A stretch of 64,000 nt of DNA from NCBI GenBank assembly GCA_016722945.1, contig JAEQMT010000038.1, positions 682,001-746,000 of the forward strand. The letters run 5' to 3'. Position 1 is the stretch's first letter. Each line of letters opens with the position of its first letter. Origin of the DNA: Desulfofustis sp. PB-SRB1. Its GTDB lineage: Bacteria; Desulfobacterota; Desulfobulbia; Desulfobulbales; Desulfocapsaceae. This document shows, in pieces, positions 1-10,061 of this stretch. The position numbers were made by a program, and so were the translations under genes. The notes under the pieces were generated by a model. That model was given only the letters and a program-made list of their open reading frames with translations. It searched no databases and was not told where the DNA came from.

Positions 1-242
1 ACAATATCGACCCCTCGGATACTCAACTCGCCGGCGGTGGGCGCCTCGATCATGGTGACCAATCTGGCAAGAGTCGACTTACCGCAGCCGGACTCTCCAA
101 CAACGGCCAGGGTGCACCCTTTTTCGAGGGTAAAGGTCGCGCCATTGAGCGCCTTCAATTCAGCTTTGGCTTTGAATGAACCGCGTTCTACCTCGTAATA
201 CCGCTTGAGACCGCTGGCCTCAAGGATCGTCTCACGTTTCAT
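1..242 (-). CDS. dppF: Dipeptide ABC transporter ATP-binding protein DppF (C-terminal part beyond the window edge)
   Basis: Only the first 80 or so residues are in the window. The start ATG (242-240) overlaps the dppD stop as ATGA. The translation shows the Walker A motif GESGCGKST at about residue 54 and the pre-Walker beta strand (KALNGATFTLEKG) typical of the OppF/DppF type, the second ATPase of peptide importers. It should pair with DppD on the cytoplasmic face to power uptake. The signature and Walker B motifs lie outside the window. Its position as the last gene after dppD agrees with the E. coli dppABCDF order. Confidence 0.9.
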   Translation of the reverse strand, partial: MKRETILEASGLKRYYEVERGSFKAKAELKALNGATFTLEKGCTLAVVGESGCGKSTLARLVTMIEAPTAGELSIRGVDI

Positions 243-1240
243 GCCAACTGCCCCTCTCTATCGGGGTGGTCAATCGGCACGCCGTTTTCAAGAGGATAAT
301 GGCACAAGGCGAGGCCAAGACGGGGTGGCGCCTGTTTTGGCTCCTCGGTCCGGCAGCGCTCGGTTGCAAAATGGCAACGGGGTGAAAACAGACAACCTTG
401 CGGCCGATCAAATTGACCAGGGACGACACCGCCTATGGAAGGCAGATGTTTGCTCGTCGCCCGCTCAGGCAAAGCGGCCAGAAGTGCAGCGGTATAGGGA
501 TGGTGGGGTTCGGTAAAAAGCCCGTTAACCCCCTGCTGTTCAACCTGCTGTCCGGCATATTTGACAATTACCCGTTCGGCAGTTTCAGCGACGACTCCCA
601 TATCATGGGTGATCAGGACCAGGGCCATGTTGGTTTCTTCCTGAATCTTTAGCAGAAGATCGATAATTTGCGCCTGGATAGTGACGTCTAAAGCGGTAGT
701 CGGTTCATCGGCAATCAGCAGGCGAGGATTGCAGGCAATTGCCATGGCGATCATAACCCGCTGCGTCATGCCGCCGGAAAGCTGGTGAGGAAAGGCTCCT
801 AACCGCTTAACCGGCTCAGGAATTCCCACTTGGCCAAGCAGTTCGATACAACGGTCGCGCCGCCCTTTACTATCCATCCGCAGATGTGTCTTTAGCGCTT
901 CGCCGAGCTGAAATCCCACCGTGAAGCAAGGGTTAAGGCTGGTCATGGGTTCTTGAAAGATCATCGAAATTTCTTTACCGATTATCTCTCTACGGCTTTT
1001 TTTATCCATTGCCAGCAGATCTCTACCATCAAAAGTCATCTGATCGGCAGCTATAGTGGCGGTCCACGGAAGTAACCCCATAAGCGCCAACATGGAAACC
1101 GATTTACCCGAACCGGATTCGCCGACGATGGAGAGAACCTCTTTGGGCTCAAGAGATAAAGAGACCCGGTCAACGGCCGTAAAGAGACCGCCAGCGGTTT
1201 GGAATGAGACGGAGAGGTTTTCTATTTCCAAGAGGGTCAT
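239..1240 (-). CDS. dppD: Dipeptide ABC transporter ATP-binding protein DppD
   Basis: 333 residues, the usual OppD/DppD length. Walker A GESGSGKS lies near residue 40, the ABC signature LSGGMTQRV near 156, and Walker [13 protein letters not shown] just after it. The C-terminal oligopeptide/dipeptide extension has the cysteine cluster [14 protein letters not shown], which can bind an Fe-S cluster in some family members. It is cytoplasmic and hydrolyses ATP for DppBC. It follows dppC by 9 bp and overlaps dppF by 4 bp, so translation is probably coupled. The exact peptide substrate cannot be read from the ATPase. Confidence 0.93.
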   Translation of the reverse strand: MTLLEIENLSVSFQTAGGLFTAVDRVSLSLEPKEVLSIVGESGSGKSVSMLALMGLLPWTATIAADQMTFDGRDLLAMDKKSRREIIGKEISMIFQEPMTSLNPCFTVGFQLGEALKTHLRMDSKGRRDRCIELLGQVGIPEPVKRLGAFPHQLSGGMTQRVMIAMAIACNPRLLIADEPTTALDVTIQAQIIDLLLKIQEETNMALVLITHDMGVVAETAERVIVKYAGQQVEQQGVNGLFTEPHHPYTAALLAALPERATSKHLPSIGGVVPGQFDRPQGCLFSPRCHFATERCRTEEPKQAPPRLGLALCHYPLENGVPIDHPDREGQLA

Positions 1241-1249
1241 AATTGCTGA

Positions 1250-2161
1250 TCAGGAGCTCTTCAATTTTGGATCTAACGCGTCGCGAAGTCCATCACCCAT
1301 CAAATTTATCGCTAAAACCGTGAACAAAATAGCACAGCCGGGAAAGGTCACTACCCACCAGGCTCGCAAAATGAACTCCCGCGCCTCAGCCAGCATTGTT
1401 CCCCATTCCGGGGTAGGTGGCTGTGCCCCCATACCGAGAAAGCCGAGGGCGGCCGCATCGAGTATGGCGGTAGAAAAACTCAACGCAGCCTGAACGATTA
1501 ACGGGGCCATACAGTTGGGCAAGATTGTAACGAACATCAGCCGCAGTCTCCGCACCCCGATGACCCGCGCCGCCGTCACGTAATCTTTGCTCATTTCACC
1601 CATTACCGCGGCACGGGTTAAGCGGACATAGTGAGGCTGCTGAACGATTGCGATGGCAATCATCGCATTGACAAGGCTGGGGCCCAGAATTGCCACGAGC
1701 ACCAGTGCGAGAAGCAGGCTAGGAAATGAAAGGACGATATCCATTAGGCGCATGATGGTTGTATCGATCCAGCCCCTGAAAAAGCCCGCGATCAGGCCAA
1801 GACTAACACCAACAATCAACGCCAACGAGACCACCACGCAGCCGATAAAAAGAGAGTATCGGGCTCCATGGATCAACCTCGACAACATATCCCGGCCAAC
1901 TGCGTCAGTACCGAGAATAAACTTAACCGATCCCCCCTCCTGCCAGAAGGGTGGCTGTAAAAATGCATCGCGGTATTGGTGGTTGGGCAAATGAGGCGCG
2001 ATGAGATCGGCAAAAACGGCTATGATTATGATGACGACAAAAAAAATCAGACCAATGACCGCTCCCCGGTTTTCACTAAAGTAGCGCCAAAACTCCTTGA
2101 GCAACTCAAGTCTGCCACTTTGGCGGGTATCAAGGCCTTGATTGTAAGTCAGTTCAGCCAT
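1250..2161 (-). CDS. dppC: Dipeptide ABC transporter permease DppC
   Basis: 303 residues. The N-terminal cytoplasmic stretch leads into a first membrane helix (about residues 35-55) followed by the conserved segment ILGTDAVGRDMLSRLIHG that marks OppC/DppC permeases. The BPD_transp_1 core follows, with the EAA loop visible as the region around AAALGFLGMGAQPPTPEWG. It is an inner-membrane channel subunit pairing with DppB. It sits 2 bp after dppB and 9 bp before dppD on the same strand, clearly one transcript. Confidence 0.93.
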   Translation of the reverse strand: MAELTYNQGLDTRQSGRLELLKEFWRYFSENRGAVIGLIFFVVIIIIAVFADLIAPHLPNHQYRDAFLQPPFWQEGGSVKFILGTDAVGRDMLSRLIHGARYSLFIGCVVVSLALIVGVSLGLIAGFFRGWIDTTIMRLMDIVLSFPSLLLALVLVAILGPSLVNAMIAIAIVQQPHYVRLTRAAVMGEMSKDYVTAARVIGVRRLRLMFVTILPNCMAPLIVQAALSFSTAILDAAALGFLGMGAQPPTPEWGTMLAEAREFILRAWWVVTFPGCAILFTVLAINLMGDGLRDALDPKLKSS

Positions 2162-2163
2162 GT

Positions 2164-3174
2164 TTATTTGGTATGCCTGATCTTTGGATTAATGAGCCCA
2201 TAAAGCAGGTCAACGAATAGATTGACGATCATGATGATCAGCGCGATCAAAATCAACCCCCCTTGCACCGAGGCATAATCCCTCCTCGATATGGAATCGA
2301 CCATCCATTTACCAATACCGGGCCAGGAAAAGATGGTCTCGGTCAGGATTGCCCCGGCGAATAACACTCCAACCTGAAGGCCAATTACGGTGATTACCGG
2401 GATCATCGCATTGCGCAATGCGTGCAAACCAATTATTCGTGACGGAGTCAAACCTTTTGCGCGTGCGGTTCTAATGTAGTCTTCCCCAAGTACCTCCAGC
2501 ATCGCCGATCGGGTCTGGCGGGCGATTACCGCCAAAGGTATTGTGCCGAGCACAATAGTCGGTAGAATCAGATGTTTAAGGGCTGAGACAAATGCCCCCT
2601 CTTCACCGGATAACAGGCTGTCAATAAGCATGAATCCGGTAACCGGTTCGAAAAAATAAAACAGCGATATGCGCCCGGAAACCGGAGTTACGCCTAGAAT
2701 TCCCGAAAAGAAAATAATCAGCAGCAGGCCCCACCAGAAAATCGGCATCGAATAGCCGGTGAGCGCTCCAGCCATTACCGTATGATCAAACGGCGAGCCG
2801 CGCTTAACGGCGGCAATCATACCGATCGGCAAACCAAACAAAACGGCAAAGAAAATCGCGCAGAGTGACAGCTCGACGGTGGCCGGAAACAGGGTCATAA
2901 ATTCTTTCAACACCGGTTGTTTGGTAACGATTGAGGTGCCGAAATCACCCTGCATGAGATCTTTGAGATAATGCCCGTATTGTACCAGAATCGGTTTATC
3001 ATAGCCGAACTTTGCCATCAGCCGAGCATGCCGTTCCTCACTCATGCCCCGCTCGCCGGCCATCAGCAGCACCGGATCACCGGGCAGCAGCCTGATAAAG
3101 GTAAAGGCGATCAGAGTTACTCCTAGAAAGGTGGGGATAATCACTCCGAGCTTTTTCAGAAAAAATATCGCCAT
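2164..3174 (-). CDS. dppB: Dipeptide ABC transporter permease DppB
   Basis: 336 residues with the OppB/DppB N-terminal helix (FFLKKLGVIIPTFLGVTLI), the LPGDPV motif near residue 30 and the EAA-type loop around GAILTETIFSWPGIGKWMVD near the C-terminus. It has about six membrane segments. It is the first gene after the terminator that follows dppA, so it probably depends on read-through from dppA or on a weak promoter in the 373-bp spacer. The ATG is at 3174-3172. Confidence 0.93.
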   Translation of the reverse strand: MAIFFLKKLGVIIPTFLGVTLIAFTFIRLLPGDPVLLMAGERGMSEERHARLMAKFGYDKPILVQYGHYLKDLMQGDFGTSIVTKQPVLKEFMTLFPATVELSLCAIFFAVLFGLPIGMIAAVKRGSPFDHTVMAGALTGYSMPIFWWGLLLIIFFSGILGVTPVSGRISLFYFFEPVTGFMLIDSLLSGEEGAFVSALKHLILPTIVLGTIPLAVIARQTRSAMLEVLGEDYIRTARAKGLTPSRIIGLHALRNAMIPVITVIGLQVGVLFAGAILTETIFSWPGIGKWMVDSISRRDYASVQGGLILIALIIMIVNLFVDLLYGLINPKIRHTK

Positions 3175-3496
3175 GGCCCGATTCTATAACAAGACGATGG
3201 GAGAAACACAAGCGAAGTATGGCCGGATATCCATTCTCACGACTCAAAGCGGAAGGACGAAGAACCCAGGTTATTGCCTGTTCTACATGAAACGATTAGT
3301 GACTTACTCCTGAAAGTCTGTCATAAAAAACAAGAAAATTTTTAAGCATCATTGCCAACCCAAGCCTGGTAATGCTTTGCGGATGGTCAATCAGATCACA
3401 AACTTTTGGGTTGCGGGCTATAAGCCCGCCTTAATTAAATTAGATATACACACAAGCCGATGTCCAGACAAGCTAAGAGGTCATGCATACCACAAA
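3175..3496. other. dppA-dppB spacer without a gene
   Basis: No convincing coding sequence is seen. The only clear feature between dppA and dppB is the hairpin terminator at 3497-3525. The rest is moderately AT-rich and may hold the dppB leader. I see no strong -35/-10 pair. Confidence 0.6.
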
Positions 3497-3525
3497 TAAA
3501 AAAAGCCGGGCGCAAGGCCCGGCTT
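3497..3525 (-). terminator. Rho-independent terminator between dppA and dppB
   Basis: On the minus strand a perfect 9-bp stem (3503-3511 with 3517-3525; AAGCCGGGC/GCCCGGCTT), a 5-nt loop and then a run of T (complement of 3497-3504) follow the dppA stop by 23 bases. Such a partial terminator is common after binding-protein genes and lets the periplasmic component be made in excess over the membrane and ATPase subunits. Confidence 0.88.
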
Positions 3526-3547
3526 CACACTATCGTGCAGTCTGCTC

Positions 3548-5152
3548 TTATTGCAGATCAACCCCGTAAAAAATATGGCCGCCGAAAGGATCGATCCTAA
3601 AATCAACGACCTCATTACGAACCGGCTGGAACACCACCGAGTGGGCTATGGTAGCCCATGGGGCCTGCTCTTTGAATATCAATTGGGCCTGCTGATACAG
3701 TTTGGTCCGCTCGTCAACATCGGACACTACCTTGGCCTTTTGGATCAAGTTTTCAAAAGGCTCATAGCAGAAGTTTGCTCGATTCGATCCGCCCACACCA
3801 TCGCAACCAAGCAATACCGCCAGAAAGTTGTCCGGATCGCCATTGTCGCCGGTCCAACCAAGTAAAACGGCCCCATCACGGTTCTTGTCCTTGGAACGAT
3901 CGAGGTATTCCCCCCATTCATAAGAGACAATCTCGGCTTCCACGCCAATGGCGGCAAAATCCGCCTGGATCAACTCCGCCATGCGCCGGGCGTTGGGGTT
4001 ATAAGGCCGCTGCACCGGCATTGCCCATACTTTCATCTTCAATCCACCGGCCCCTTCCGCCTCGAGCATCGCTTTAGCGCCTTCCGGGTCATACGGATCA
4101 TCAACCACCTCGTCATTATATGACCAGATGGTGGGAGGAATCGGGTTTTTAGCGACTTTGCCTGCGCCTTGAAAAACAGCGTTGAGGATGGCCTCTTTGT
4201 TAATTGCCATATTTAGCGCTTTTCTGACTTTCGGGTTATCAAAAGGAGCGACCATGGTATTATAGGCCAGATAGCCAACATTGAGCCCTTCCTGCTGCAA
4301 GAGGTTAATATCGGCATCTTGCTGCATTGCCTCTAAATCGGCCGGGTTGGGATAGGGCATAACATGGCACTCACCCGCTTTGAGCTTTTGATAGCGTACT
4401 GAAGGGTCCGGGGTGATAGCAAATACCAGATTGTTGATTGCAGCCTTGCCGTCCCAATAATCGGGATGAGCCTGATAGCGGATAACCGCATCCTTCTGGT
4501 ATGCAACAAGCTGAAAAGGGCCAGTACCAACTGGTTTTTGATCAATGACCTGAGGTGTCCCGGCTGCCATCATGGCATCGGCGTATTCCTTTGAATGAAT
4601 AGAGGCAAAATCCATACCCAGATTAGCGATCATGGGCGCCTCCGGCCTGTTGAGCACGAATTTAACGGTGTAATCGTCAACCTTTACAACGTCCTTGAGC
4701 AATGCGGGCATGGACATGCCGTTGAAATATTCGTATTCAGCCCCCTCAGTTACCCCATGAAAAGGATGATTAGTATCGAGTTGTCGTTTAAATGAAAATA
4801 CCACATCATCGGCATTAAAATCACGGGACGGTGTAAACTCCTTGGTGGTGTGGAATTTAACGCCTTCTCTTAGATAGAAAGTATATTCAAGGCCATCGTC
4901 AGATACCTCCCAGCGCTCCGCCAAGGCCGGCTGGATAGTTGTGGTGCCGCGCTCAAATTCAACGAGACGATTAAAAATGTTCCGAGAAGTTGCATCAAAG
5001 GTGGTACCGGCCGTGTAAAATGCCGGATTAAACCCCTCAGGACTTCCTTCGGAACAAAACACGAGGGTCTTGGCCTGAACGGCAATCGCGCCGAAGGCAA
5101 ACAGAGATGCTCCGCAAGCAAATGCAACCAACTTCTTTCCCAGTGTTTTCAT
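3548..5152 (-). CDS. dppA: Periplasmic dipeptide-binding protein DppA
   Basis: 534 residues, nearly the E. coli DppA length, with a Sec signal peptide (KKLVAFACGASLFAFGAIAVQA, cleavage before KTLVF). Family landmarks are SEGSPEGFNP at the mature N-terminus, the SBP_bac_5 body with PVGTGPFQL, MPVQRPYNPNARRMAE and WTGDNGDPDNF. It binds dipeptides in the periplasm and delivers them to DppBC. A strong ribosome site (AGGAGATGAGG) lies just upstream of the ATG. It is the promoter-proximal gene of the operon and is followed by a terminator, consistent with high expression. Confidence 0.95.
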   Translation of the reverse strand: MKTLGKKLVAFACGASLFAFGAIAVQAKTLVFCSEGSPEGFNPAFYTAGTTFDATSRNIFNRLVEFERGTTTIQPALAERWEVSDDGLEYTFYLREGVKFHTTKEFTPSRDFNADDVVFSFKRQLDTNHPFHGVTEGAEYEYFNGMSMPALLKDVVKVDDYTVKFVLNRPEAPMIANLGMDFASIHSKEYADAMMAAGTPQVIDQKPVGTGPFQLVAYQKDAVIRYQAHPDYWDGKAAINNLVFAITPDPSVRYQKLKAGECHVMPYPNPADLEAMQQDADINLLQQEGLNVGYLAYNTMVAPFDNPKVRKALNMAINKEAILNAVFQGAGKVAKNPIPPTIWSYNDEVVDDPYDPEGAKAMLEAEGAGGLKMKVWAMPVQRPYNPNARRMAELIQADFAAIGVEAEIVSYEWGEYLDRSKDKNRDGAVLLGWTGDNGDPDNFLAVLLGCDGVGGSNRANFCYEPFENLIQKAKVVSDVDERTKLYQQAQLIFKEQAPWATIAHSVVFQPVRNEVVDFRIDPFGGHIFYGVDLQ

Positions 5153-5603
5153 GTCCTCATCTCCTGTATGTTTTGATTAGTTCGACAACAATCATCTGGC
5201 TATCGATTCCACCCTATCTTTTTTCCATATCATAAATGAGCCTTCAACGAAAAAACAAAAGGGTATCTATCCAGCGGATTTCCCCGCAGAGCAAAAGATT
5301 AATTACAAGCAGTCGATTTGCAACCATTCGTTTTGATGTCAACCCATTTTTAAGTCTCGCAATTATACATATGAATCTTCACCGATCTGGGACTGAGATT
5401 AGCCATGTCTCATGATGGATGGCGATAGATAGGAGCCGTTTCCGGGTGAAGTTGACGGGCAGCGTTGAAAGAAGTTACCCGTCAGAATGTCGGCCTGTAG
5501 TCCGACACCCCGGTTTTTGCACCGATTATCTCAAAGATATTTCATCACTGTTGATGGTGTTGCCGGCTGGTAAACCGCTACCGCCATGCGAGCGTAATAT
5601 TAG
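5153..5603. other. Non-coding stretch upstream of dppA, up to the IS701 insertion
   Basis: It contains the dppA ribosome site and leader near 5155-5175. The remainder (about 5400-5600) shows short inverted repeats (GACGGG...CCCGTC near 5453-5487; TGTCGG...CCGACA near 5491-5510) but no credible gene. Its last 4 bases are the TTAG target duplication of the neighbouring IS. Confidence 0.5.
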
Positions 5604-7133
5604 CCCTACAACGAAACTTATATTGACGTCATAGCCACAATATGTAACACTGCGCAACATAACCCAAACCATGGAGGTGGGCCTATGTTGCCGTCAATTC
5701 GATCCGTTGAGCACACGTACGAAATACCGAAATTCTCGATCACCACAAAAGACATTGATGGTTTTTATTCCGAACTTGAAGGGTATCATGAGGTTTTTGC
5801 CGACTGTTTCCACCGGAGTGAGTCGCGGGGCCATTTTTTTAAGTACATGGCCGGCCAATTCAGTGAGCTTGAAAGGAAGTCGATTGAACCGATTGCCGTT
5901 AATATCACAGGCGGAAATGTTAGAGCAATGCAGCGGTTTATCAGTGACGCGGAATGGGATGAGGATAAAATAAGCCGCAAGTATCGTCATATGGTTAATG
6001 ATGATATGGGTGATCCAAACGGCATTCTCATTTTCGATGAATCTGGTTTTGTCAAAAAAGGATCCGACTCGATCGGTGTAGCCAGACAATACTGCGGCAC
6101 CATTGGAAAGGTGGATAATTGTCAGGTCGGTGTATTCGCGGCGTATGCCTCCCCCCAGGGGTACGCCCTGATTGACAAGCGGCTTTTCATTCCAGAGAAA
6201 TGGTTCACCAAAGACTATGCCGCAAAACGGGAAAAATGCGCTTTACCCGAAAATATCAAGTTCAAAACCAAACCGCAACTGGCGGTTGAGATGTTTACTG
6301 CAATTCGAGACGAGGGGATACTTCCATTCAAATACATTGCCACCGACAGCCTGTATGGCTCAAGCCCCGAATTTATCAATGCGGTTGATCGGCTTCCCAG
6401 GGTCACCTATTTTGTATCCATGGCCAGTGACACCCGTTGTTGGCTGAAAAGACCCGTCGTCAGGGAAAAGACATACAAATACAAGGGCACGGTCAAAACC
6501 AGGAGAATTCTGGAAGATACATCAAAGACCCCCATTGCGTTCATCGATCTTGCCAAAAGCATCAATGATTTCTTCTGGTACAGGCGAAAGGTCTCCGAAG
6601 GCACCAAAGGCCCTATTATGTATGAATTCACTAAGCGCCGGGTTGTATTGTCAAAAGATGGATTGCCGGAAAAGGAAGTGTGGTTGGTCATCAAGCGAAC
6701 GCTCGGCCCCAAGCCGGAATATTCGTTTTTTATCAGCAACGCCCCGGTCAGCACTCGCCTTGCAAAGTTTGTCTGGCTGAGCGGAGTGCGGTGGGCTATT
6801 GAGCAATGCTTTGAAGAAACGAAAACAGAGCTGGGGATGGACCACTATGAAGTTCGTAAATATTCCGGCTGGAATCATCATATTCTGACATGTATGCTGG
6901 GGCATTTTTTCCTCTGGCACCTCAAGATACGGTTGGGGGAAAAAAACGCCGTCTATTACTCTGTCGCAGCTTAGGATGTTGATTGAAACGGTTCTGCCAA
7001 TCGCCCACTATGACGCCATGACAATGTTGGCGCTGATTGAGAGCGTGCAGGTTAAGAATCACAGAGCGTATCTTTCGCATCGAAGACGACGCCTGCGATC
7101 ATTAAATGATTTTAAATAACTTTCGTTGTAGGG
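5604..7133 (+). mobile_element. IS701-family insertion sequence, complete, with TTAG target duplication
   Basis: The element is 1530 bp. The left end reads CCCTACAACGAAACTT and the right end is its near-perfect inverse (AACTTTCGTTGTAGGG, one mismatch). Both sides are flanked by TTAG (5600-5603 and 7134-7137), matching the 4-bp YTAR duplication known for IS701. One intact transposase gene fills it. Ends, duplication and gene are all intact, so the insertion is recent. Confidence 0.92.
5685..6974 (+). CDS. IS701-family DDE transposase
   Basis: 429 residues. The likely catalytic acidic residues are D in LIFDESGFVKKG (about residue 113), D in IATDSLYG (about 222) and E in EQCFEETKTELGMDHYE (about 385), spaced as in IS701/DDE_5 transposases. 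A strong GGAGG precedes the ATG by 8 bases. It cuts and pastes the surrounding 1.5-kb element. It is intact, with no internal stop. Confidence 0.9.
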   Translation: MLPSIRSVEHTYEIPKFSITTKDIDGFYSELEGYHEVFADCFHRSESRGHFFKYMAGQFSELERKSIEPIAVNITGGNVRAMQRFISDAEWDEDKISRKYRHMVNDDMGDPNGILIFDESGFVKKGSDSIGVARQYCGTIGKVDNCQVGVFAAYASPQGYALIDKRLFIPEKWFTKDYAAKREKCALPENIKFKTKPQLAVEMFTAIRDEGILPFKYIATDSLYGSSPEFINAVDRLPRVTYFVSMASDTRCWLKRPVVREKTYKYKGTVKTRRILEDTSKTPIAFIDLAKSINDFFWYRRKVSEGTKGPIMYEFTKRRVVLSKDGLPEKEVWLVIKRTLGPKPEYSFFISNAPVSTRLAKFVWLSGVRWAIEQCFEETKTELGMDHYEVRKYSGWNHHILTCMLGHFFLWHLKIRLGEKNAVYYSVAA

Positions 7134-7480
7134 TTAGGCCGCCAGAAAATGATACGGTCTGAGTTGTTCACCAAATACTGGAGCACGCGAGCCGCTTGTG
7201 TATTTTGGCAGAACTTCCATGAACCAGGTTGGACAAAATATGTAATCGCCCAGCCTGCTGGTGCGGATGGTTTTCTCGGCGTAACATTTGTGTTTGATCG
7301 TCGGCACCCAGATATTGTCCTAGGAGGCTGTCCGAGAATAGACTATTCCAAGGCACAAAAGCACAAAACCTAACAATTAAAAGAGATCTTCTGCGGGGCC
7401 AGAGCTGCTTGCGAGCATATGCACGTAAAAAAGTGCCCGACGAGCTGCTTTTACCACTATGTGGTCCTGTTAGCCCTTCA

Positions 7481-7770
7481 TTATCCCTCCGCAGCTATCA
7501 GTTTAGCTGATTCTGGACGTACCACGCCATTGAACATTGCTTGGGCGATTTTCTTGATGTTGTGAACAGCACATACGAGGGAAAACTCTCCGCGAGTTTT
7601 CCTTTTTCCTCTGACAGTAAATCCTCGAAATCCACTGTTTTTGATCTGACCAAAGACCGGCTCTACAATGACCTTACGTTGTTTGTAGATTTCTCTGGAT
7701 TCTGGCGATTGCATTTTTTTGTTCATCTGCTGACGCTGTTACCGGCGCTCCCAAGATGCATAGAAACGGC
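7481..7770 (-). pseudogene. C-terminal fragment of an IS1182-family transposase
   Basis: About 90 residues remain: YKQRKVIVEPVFGQIKNS then FRGFTVRGKRKTRGEFSLV, the conserved C-terminal block with the catalytic E of IS1182 transposases. The N-terminal three quarters are missing, cut off near 7770 next to the IS21 unit. A likely IS end (GGCTGTCCGAGAATAG) lies at about 7328-7343 on the downstream side, so the remnant covers about 7326-7775. The bases between 7138 and 7325 show no recognisable gene. Confidence 0.75.
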
Positions 7771-7852
7771 GGTTTAAAGATGCAGCTGTTTCACGCCTCC
7801 TAATCATCGCCAGGAAATCTCTTTCCGGCGGCGATCTTTCAGCGTCATCGAG

Positions 7853-8602
7853 TCACCCTTCCACCTGTTCTTTCATGCGATAACTTTTTCCTTCAATGAC
7901 AACGGTATCGGCATGGTGCAACAGCCTGTCCAGGATTGCCGATGTCAGCGTTGCATCATTGTTGAAGATGGCCGGCCAGTCCTTGTAGGCGCGATTCGAA
8001 GTGATCAGTATCGCTCCTTTCTCGTAGCGCTTGCTGATCACCTGGAAGAGTAGATCAGCGCCGCGTTTATCGATGGGCAGATAGCCGATCTCATCAAGGA
8101 TTAACAACGCGGGCGTGAGGTACTGCTTCAAGGAGATTTTGAGCTGGCCGGCAGCCTGCGCGGCGGCCAGGGTGTTGATAACATCCACCGCCGTGGCAAA
8201 CAACACGGGGAGACCGCGCAGACAGGCCTCATAGCCGATGGCGGTGGCAAGGTGGGTCTTGCCAAGCCCCACCCCGCCAAGCAGTATGGCGTTGGCCTTG
8301 TGAGCGATAAATTCGAGGCGAAACAGCTGCTTGAGTTGCATCTCATTGATCTTTTCCGGCCAATTGAACTGAAATTGCTCCAGGGTTTTTTTTACCGGAA
8401 AACGGGCCATTCTGATCCGGCGTTCAATACCATTGTACCAGCGCAGATCGGTTTCTCCTTGGACAAGCTGTTGAAAGTACTCGTGGTGGCTCCAGCCTTT
8501 AGCTGCCGCGGTCTTGGCCAGAGCTTCGTGATTGTGTTGCATGAACCGCAGCTTGAGATAGTCGAGTTGTTCACTGATGTGGCGTGGTTTGTTATGCATC
8601 AT
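7853..8602 (-). CDS. istB: IS21-type ATP-binding helper protein IstB (copy 1)
   Basis: 249 residues, the normal IstB length. It has Walker A GGVGLGKTHLA near residue 105 and Walker B LLILDEIGYLP near 168, plus the DnaA/DnaC-like AAA+ core. IstB forms ATP-dependent assemblies on DNA that recruit IstA to the target. The start overlaps the istA end by 11 bp, indicating coupled translation. Intact. Confidence 0.9.
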   Translation of the reverse strand: MMHNKPRHISEQLDYLKLRFMQHNHEALAKTAAAKGWSHHEYFQQLVQGETDLRWYNGIERRIRMARFPVKKTLEQFQFNWPEKINEMQLKQLFRLEFIAHKANAILLGGVGLGKTHLATAIGYEACLRGLPVLFATAVDVINTLAAAQAAGQLKISLKQYLTPALLILDEIGYLPIDKRGADLLFQVISKRYEKGAILITSNRAYKDWPAIFNNDATLTSAILDRLLHHADTVVIEGKSYRMKEQVEG

Positions 8603-10061
8603 GGTCCCCCTTTGCGTAGATGCTTATATCCGGTTCACTTATTTCAAGATCAAGCAGATCGGCGGCCCTGGTAAGATGCAGGGCGCCGGGCGGCCGGTTG
8701 AAGTACTTCCGCTGTTCGATCAGGTTGGCGATATAATCGCAGGAGAAGGCACGGTATTCCAACGCATCCTCCATGGCGCGTGCCACCTGCTCAGGGGAAT
8801 AGATCTCGGTTAAGCCGACAATCTGCCGGATATGGTGCATAATGTTGAGTTTACGTTCGACAAGCCCCTGGTAGTATCGCTCGGCATGGGGCGATACGGT
8901 GAGAAAGCGCATGAGTAATTTCTGGTCTCTGGCTTTTTTGCGCTGCTGCAGTAAGGCCTTGGGATGATCGGGATGTTCCGTGTCTCTATGGCGGTCGTAA
9001 CTCCTGGTGTGCCGGGCGATAAGCGTGTGGTCGTGATAGATGCATATCCGGTCCGGATAGGTCTTCATCAGCAAGGACGTGCCGGCATATTCGGCTGGCA
9101 CTGAATAGCGGTTGGTATCCAGGCTCACCCGGAACTGCCTGGATGCCCGCACCGGGGTGAGTGTCGCGATATCGTATAGCTGGGCAGGAAGCGGGGAAAG
9201 ATATCGTGTCTCGTGCGCGAACATATCGTGTGGCTTTTTATGGGTCTCCCCATGAACCCGCACATTTGCAATCGTAGCCAGCCAGTGGGTCGCGGCGGGG
9301 TTGATCGTCTTGAAGTCAGCCGGCTCGAGGCCCGCCAGAAAGTTCTTTTTTACGTAGCCGACACCATGTTCAACGATACCTTTTTCGTTGCCCTTGCCGA
9401 CGCCGCAGGGGACGATGGTAAATCCGTAATGAGTGGCAAAGTCCAGATACTTCGGGTTCAGCACGGGCGCCTGTCCGGTGATTCGTTTCAAGACCGCCGA
9501 TTTGAGATTATCGACCATGATCCGGGAAGGAACACCGCCGAAACAGTGCAATGCATTTTGGTGGCAGCCAAGAAAGTGCTCCATGGTCTGGGAAACGGTG
9601 AACTCAAGATACATCATCCGGCTATAGCAGAGTACCATGACAAAGAAGCTCAAGCGCCGCCGGGTAGAGCCGACCCTGATTGAACCGTACGAGCCCCAGT
9701 CCACCTGGGCGCATTCACCGGGGGCAAAGCGTAGTTTCAGGTATGGCTTGTGCCGTTTCGGCCTGATGGCGCGTACGTAATCCTTGACGATGGTATAGCC
9801 GCCATCGAAGCCTTGTTCTCTGATTTTCTGGTAGATTTGGACGGCGCTGTATGGATATCGTTCCACCATTGAGACGATATCGCGTTTATACGGATCGAGC
9901 TTGCTTGCTCGGTTTGCCGACTGTTTCGGCTGGAAACGTTTTTCCTGTAGCCAAGCGGCGACGGTGCGTGCATCGAGTCCGAGCTTTGTGGCGATCTGGC
10001 CGGCTTTCAATCCTTCCCGCCGGCATGCCTGTATCCGGCAAAACTGTTCATAATCGATCAT
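8592..10061 (-). CDS. istA: IS21-type transposase IstA (copy 1)
   Basis: 489 residues. An N-terminal helix-turn-helix region (residues about 1-45) is followed by the rve DDE core: D in CAQVDWGSYG, D in IMVDNLKSAV and E in GNEKGIVEHGVGYVKK. A C-terminal Mu-type domain with the RYSVPAEYAGTSLLM stretch follows. Its ATG overlaps the stop of the upstream HTH gene as ATGA. Intact and presumably functional. Confidence 0.9.
   Translation of the reverse strand: MIDYEQFCRIQACRREGLKAGQIATKLGLDARTVAAWLQEKRFQPKQSANRASKLDPYKRDIVSMVERYPYSAVQIYQKIREQGFDGGYTIVKDYVRAIRPKRHKPYLKLRFAPGECAQVDWGSYGSIRVGSTRRRLSFFVMVLCYSRMMYLEFTVSQTMEHFLGCHQNALHCFGGVPSRIMVDNLKSAVLKRITGQAPVLNPKYLDFATHYGFTIVPCGVGKGNEKGIVEHGVGYVKKNFLAGLEPADFKTINPAATHWLATIANVRVHGETHKKPHDMFAHETRYLSPLPAQLYDIATLTPVRASRQFRVSLDTNRYSVPAEYAGTSLLMKTYPDRICIYHDHTLIARHTRSYDRHRDTEHPDHPKALLQQRKKARDQKLLMRFLTVSPHAERYYQGLVERKLNIMHHIRQIVGLTEIYSPEQVARAMEDALEYRAFSCDYIANLIEQRKYFNRPPGALHLTRAADLLDLEISEPDISIYAKGDHDA

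Noticed and set aside
205-652. Plus-strand open frames opposite dppD
   Set aside because: They are shadows of the conserved dppD frame and show no protein family features.
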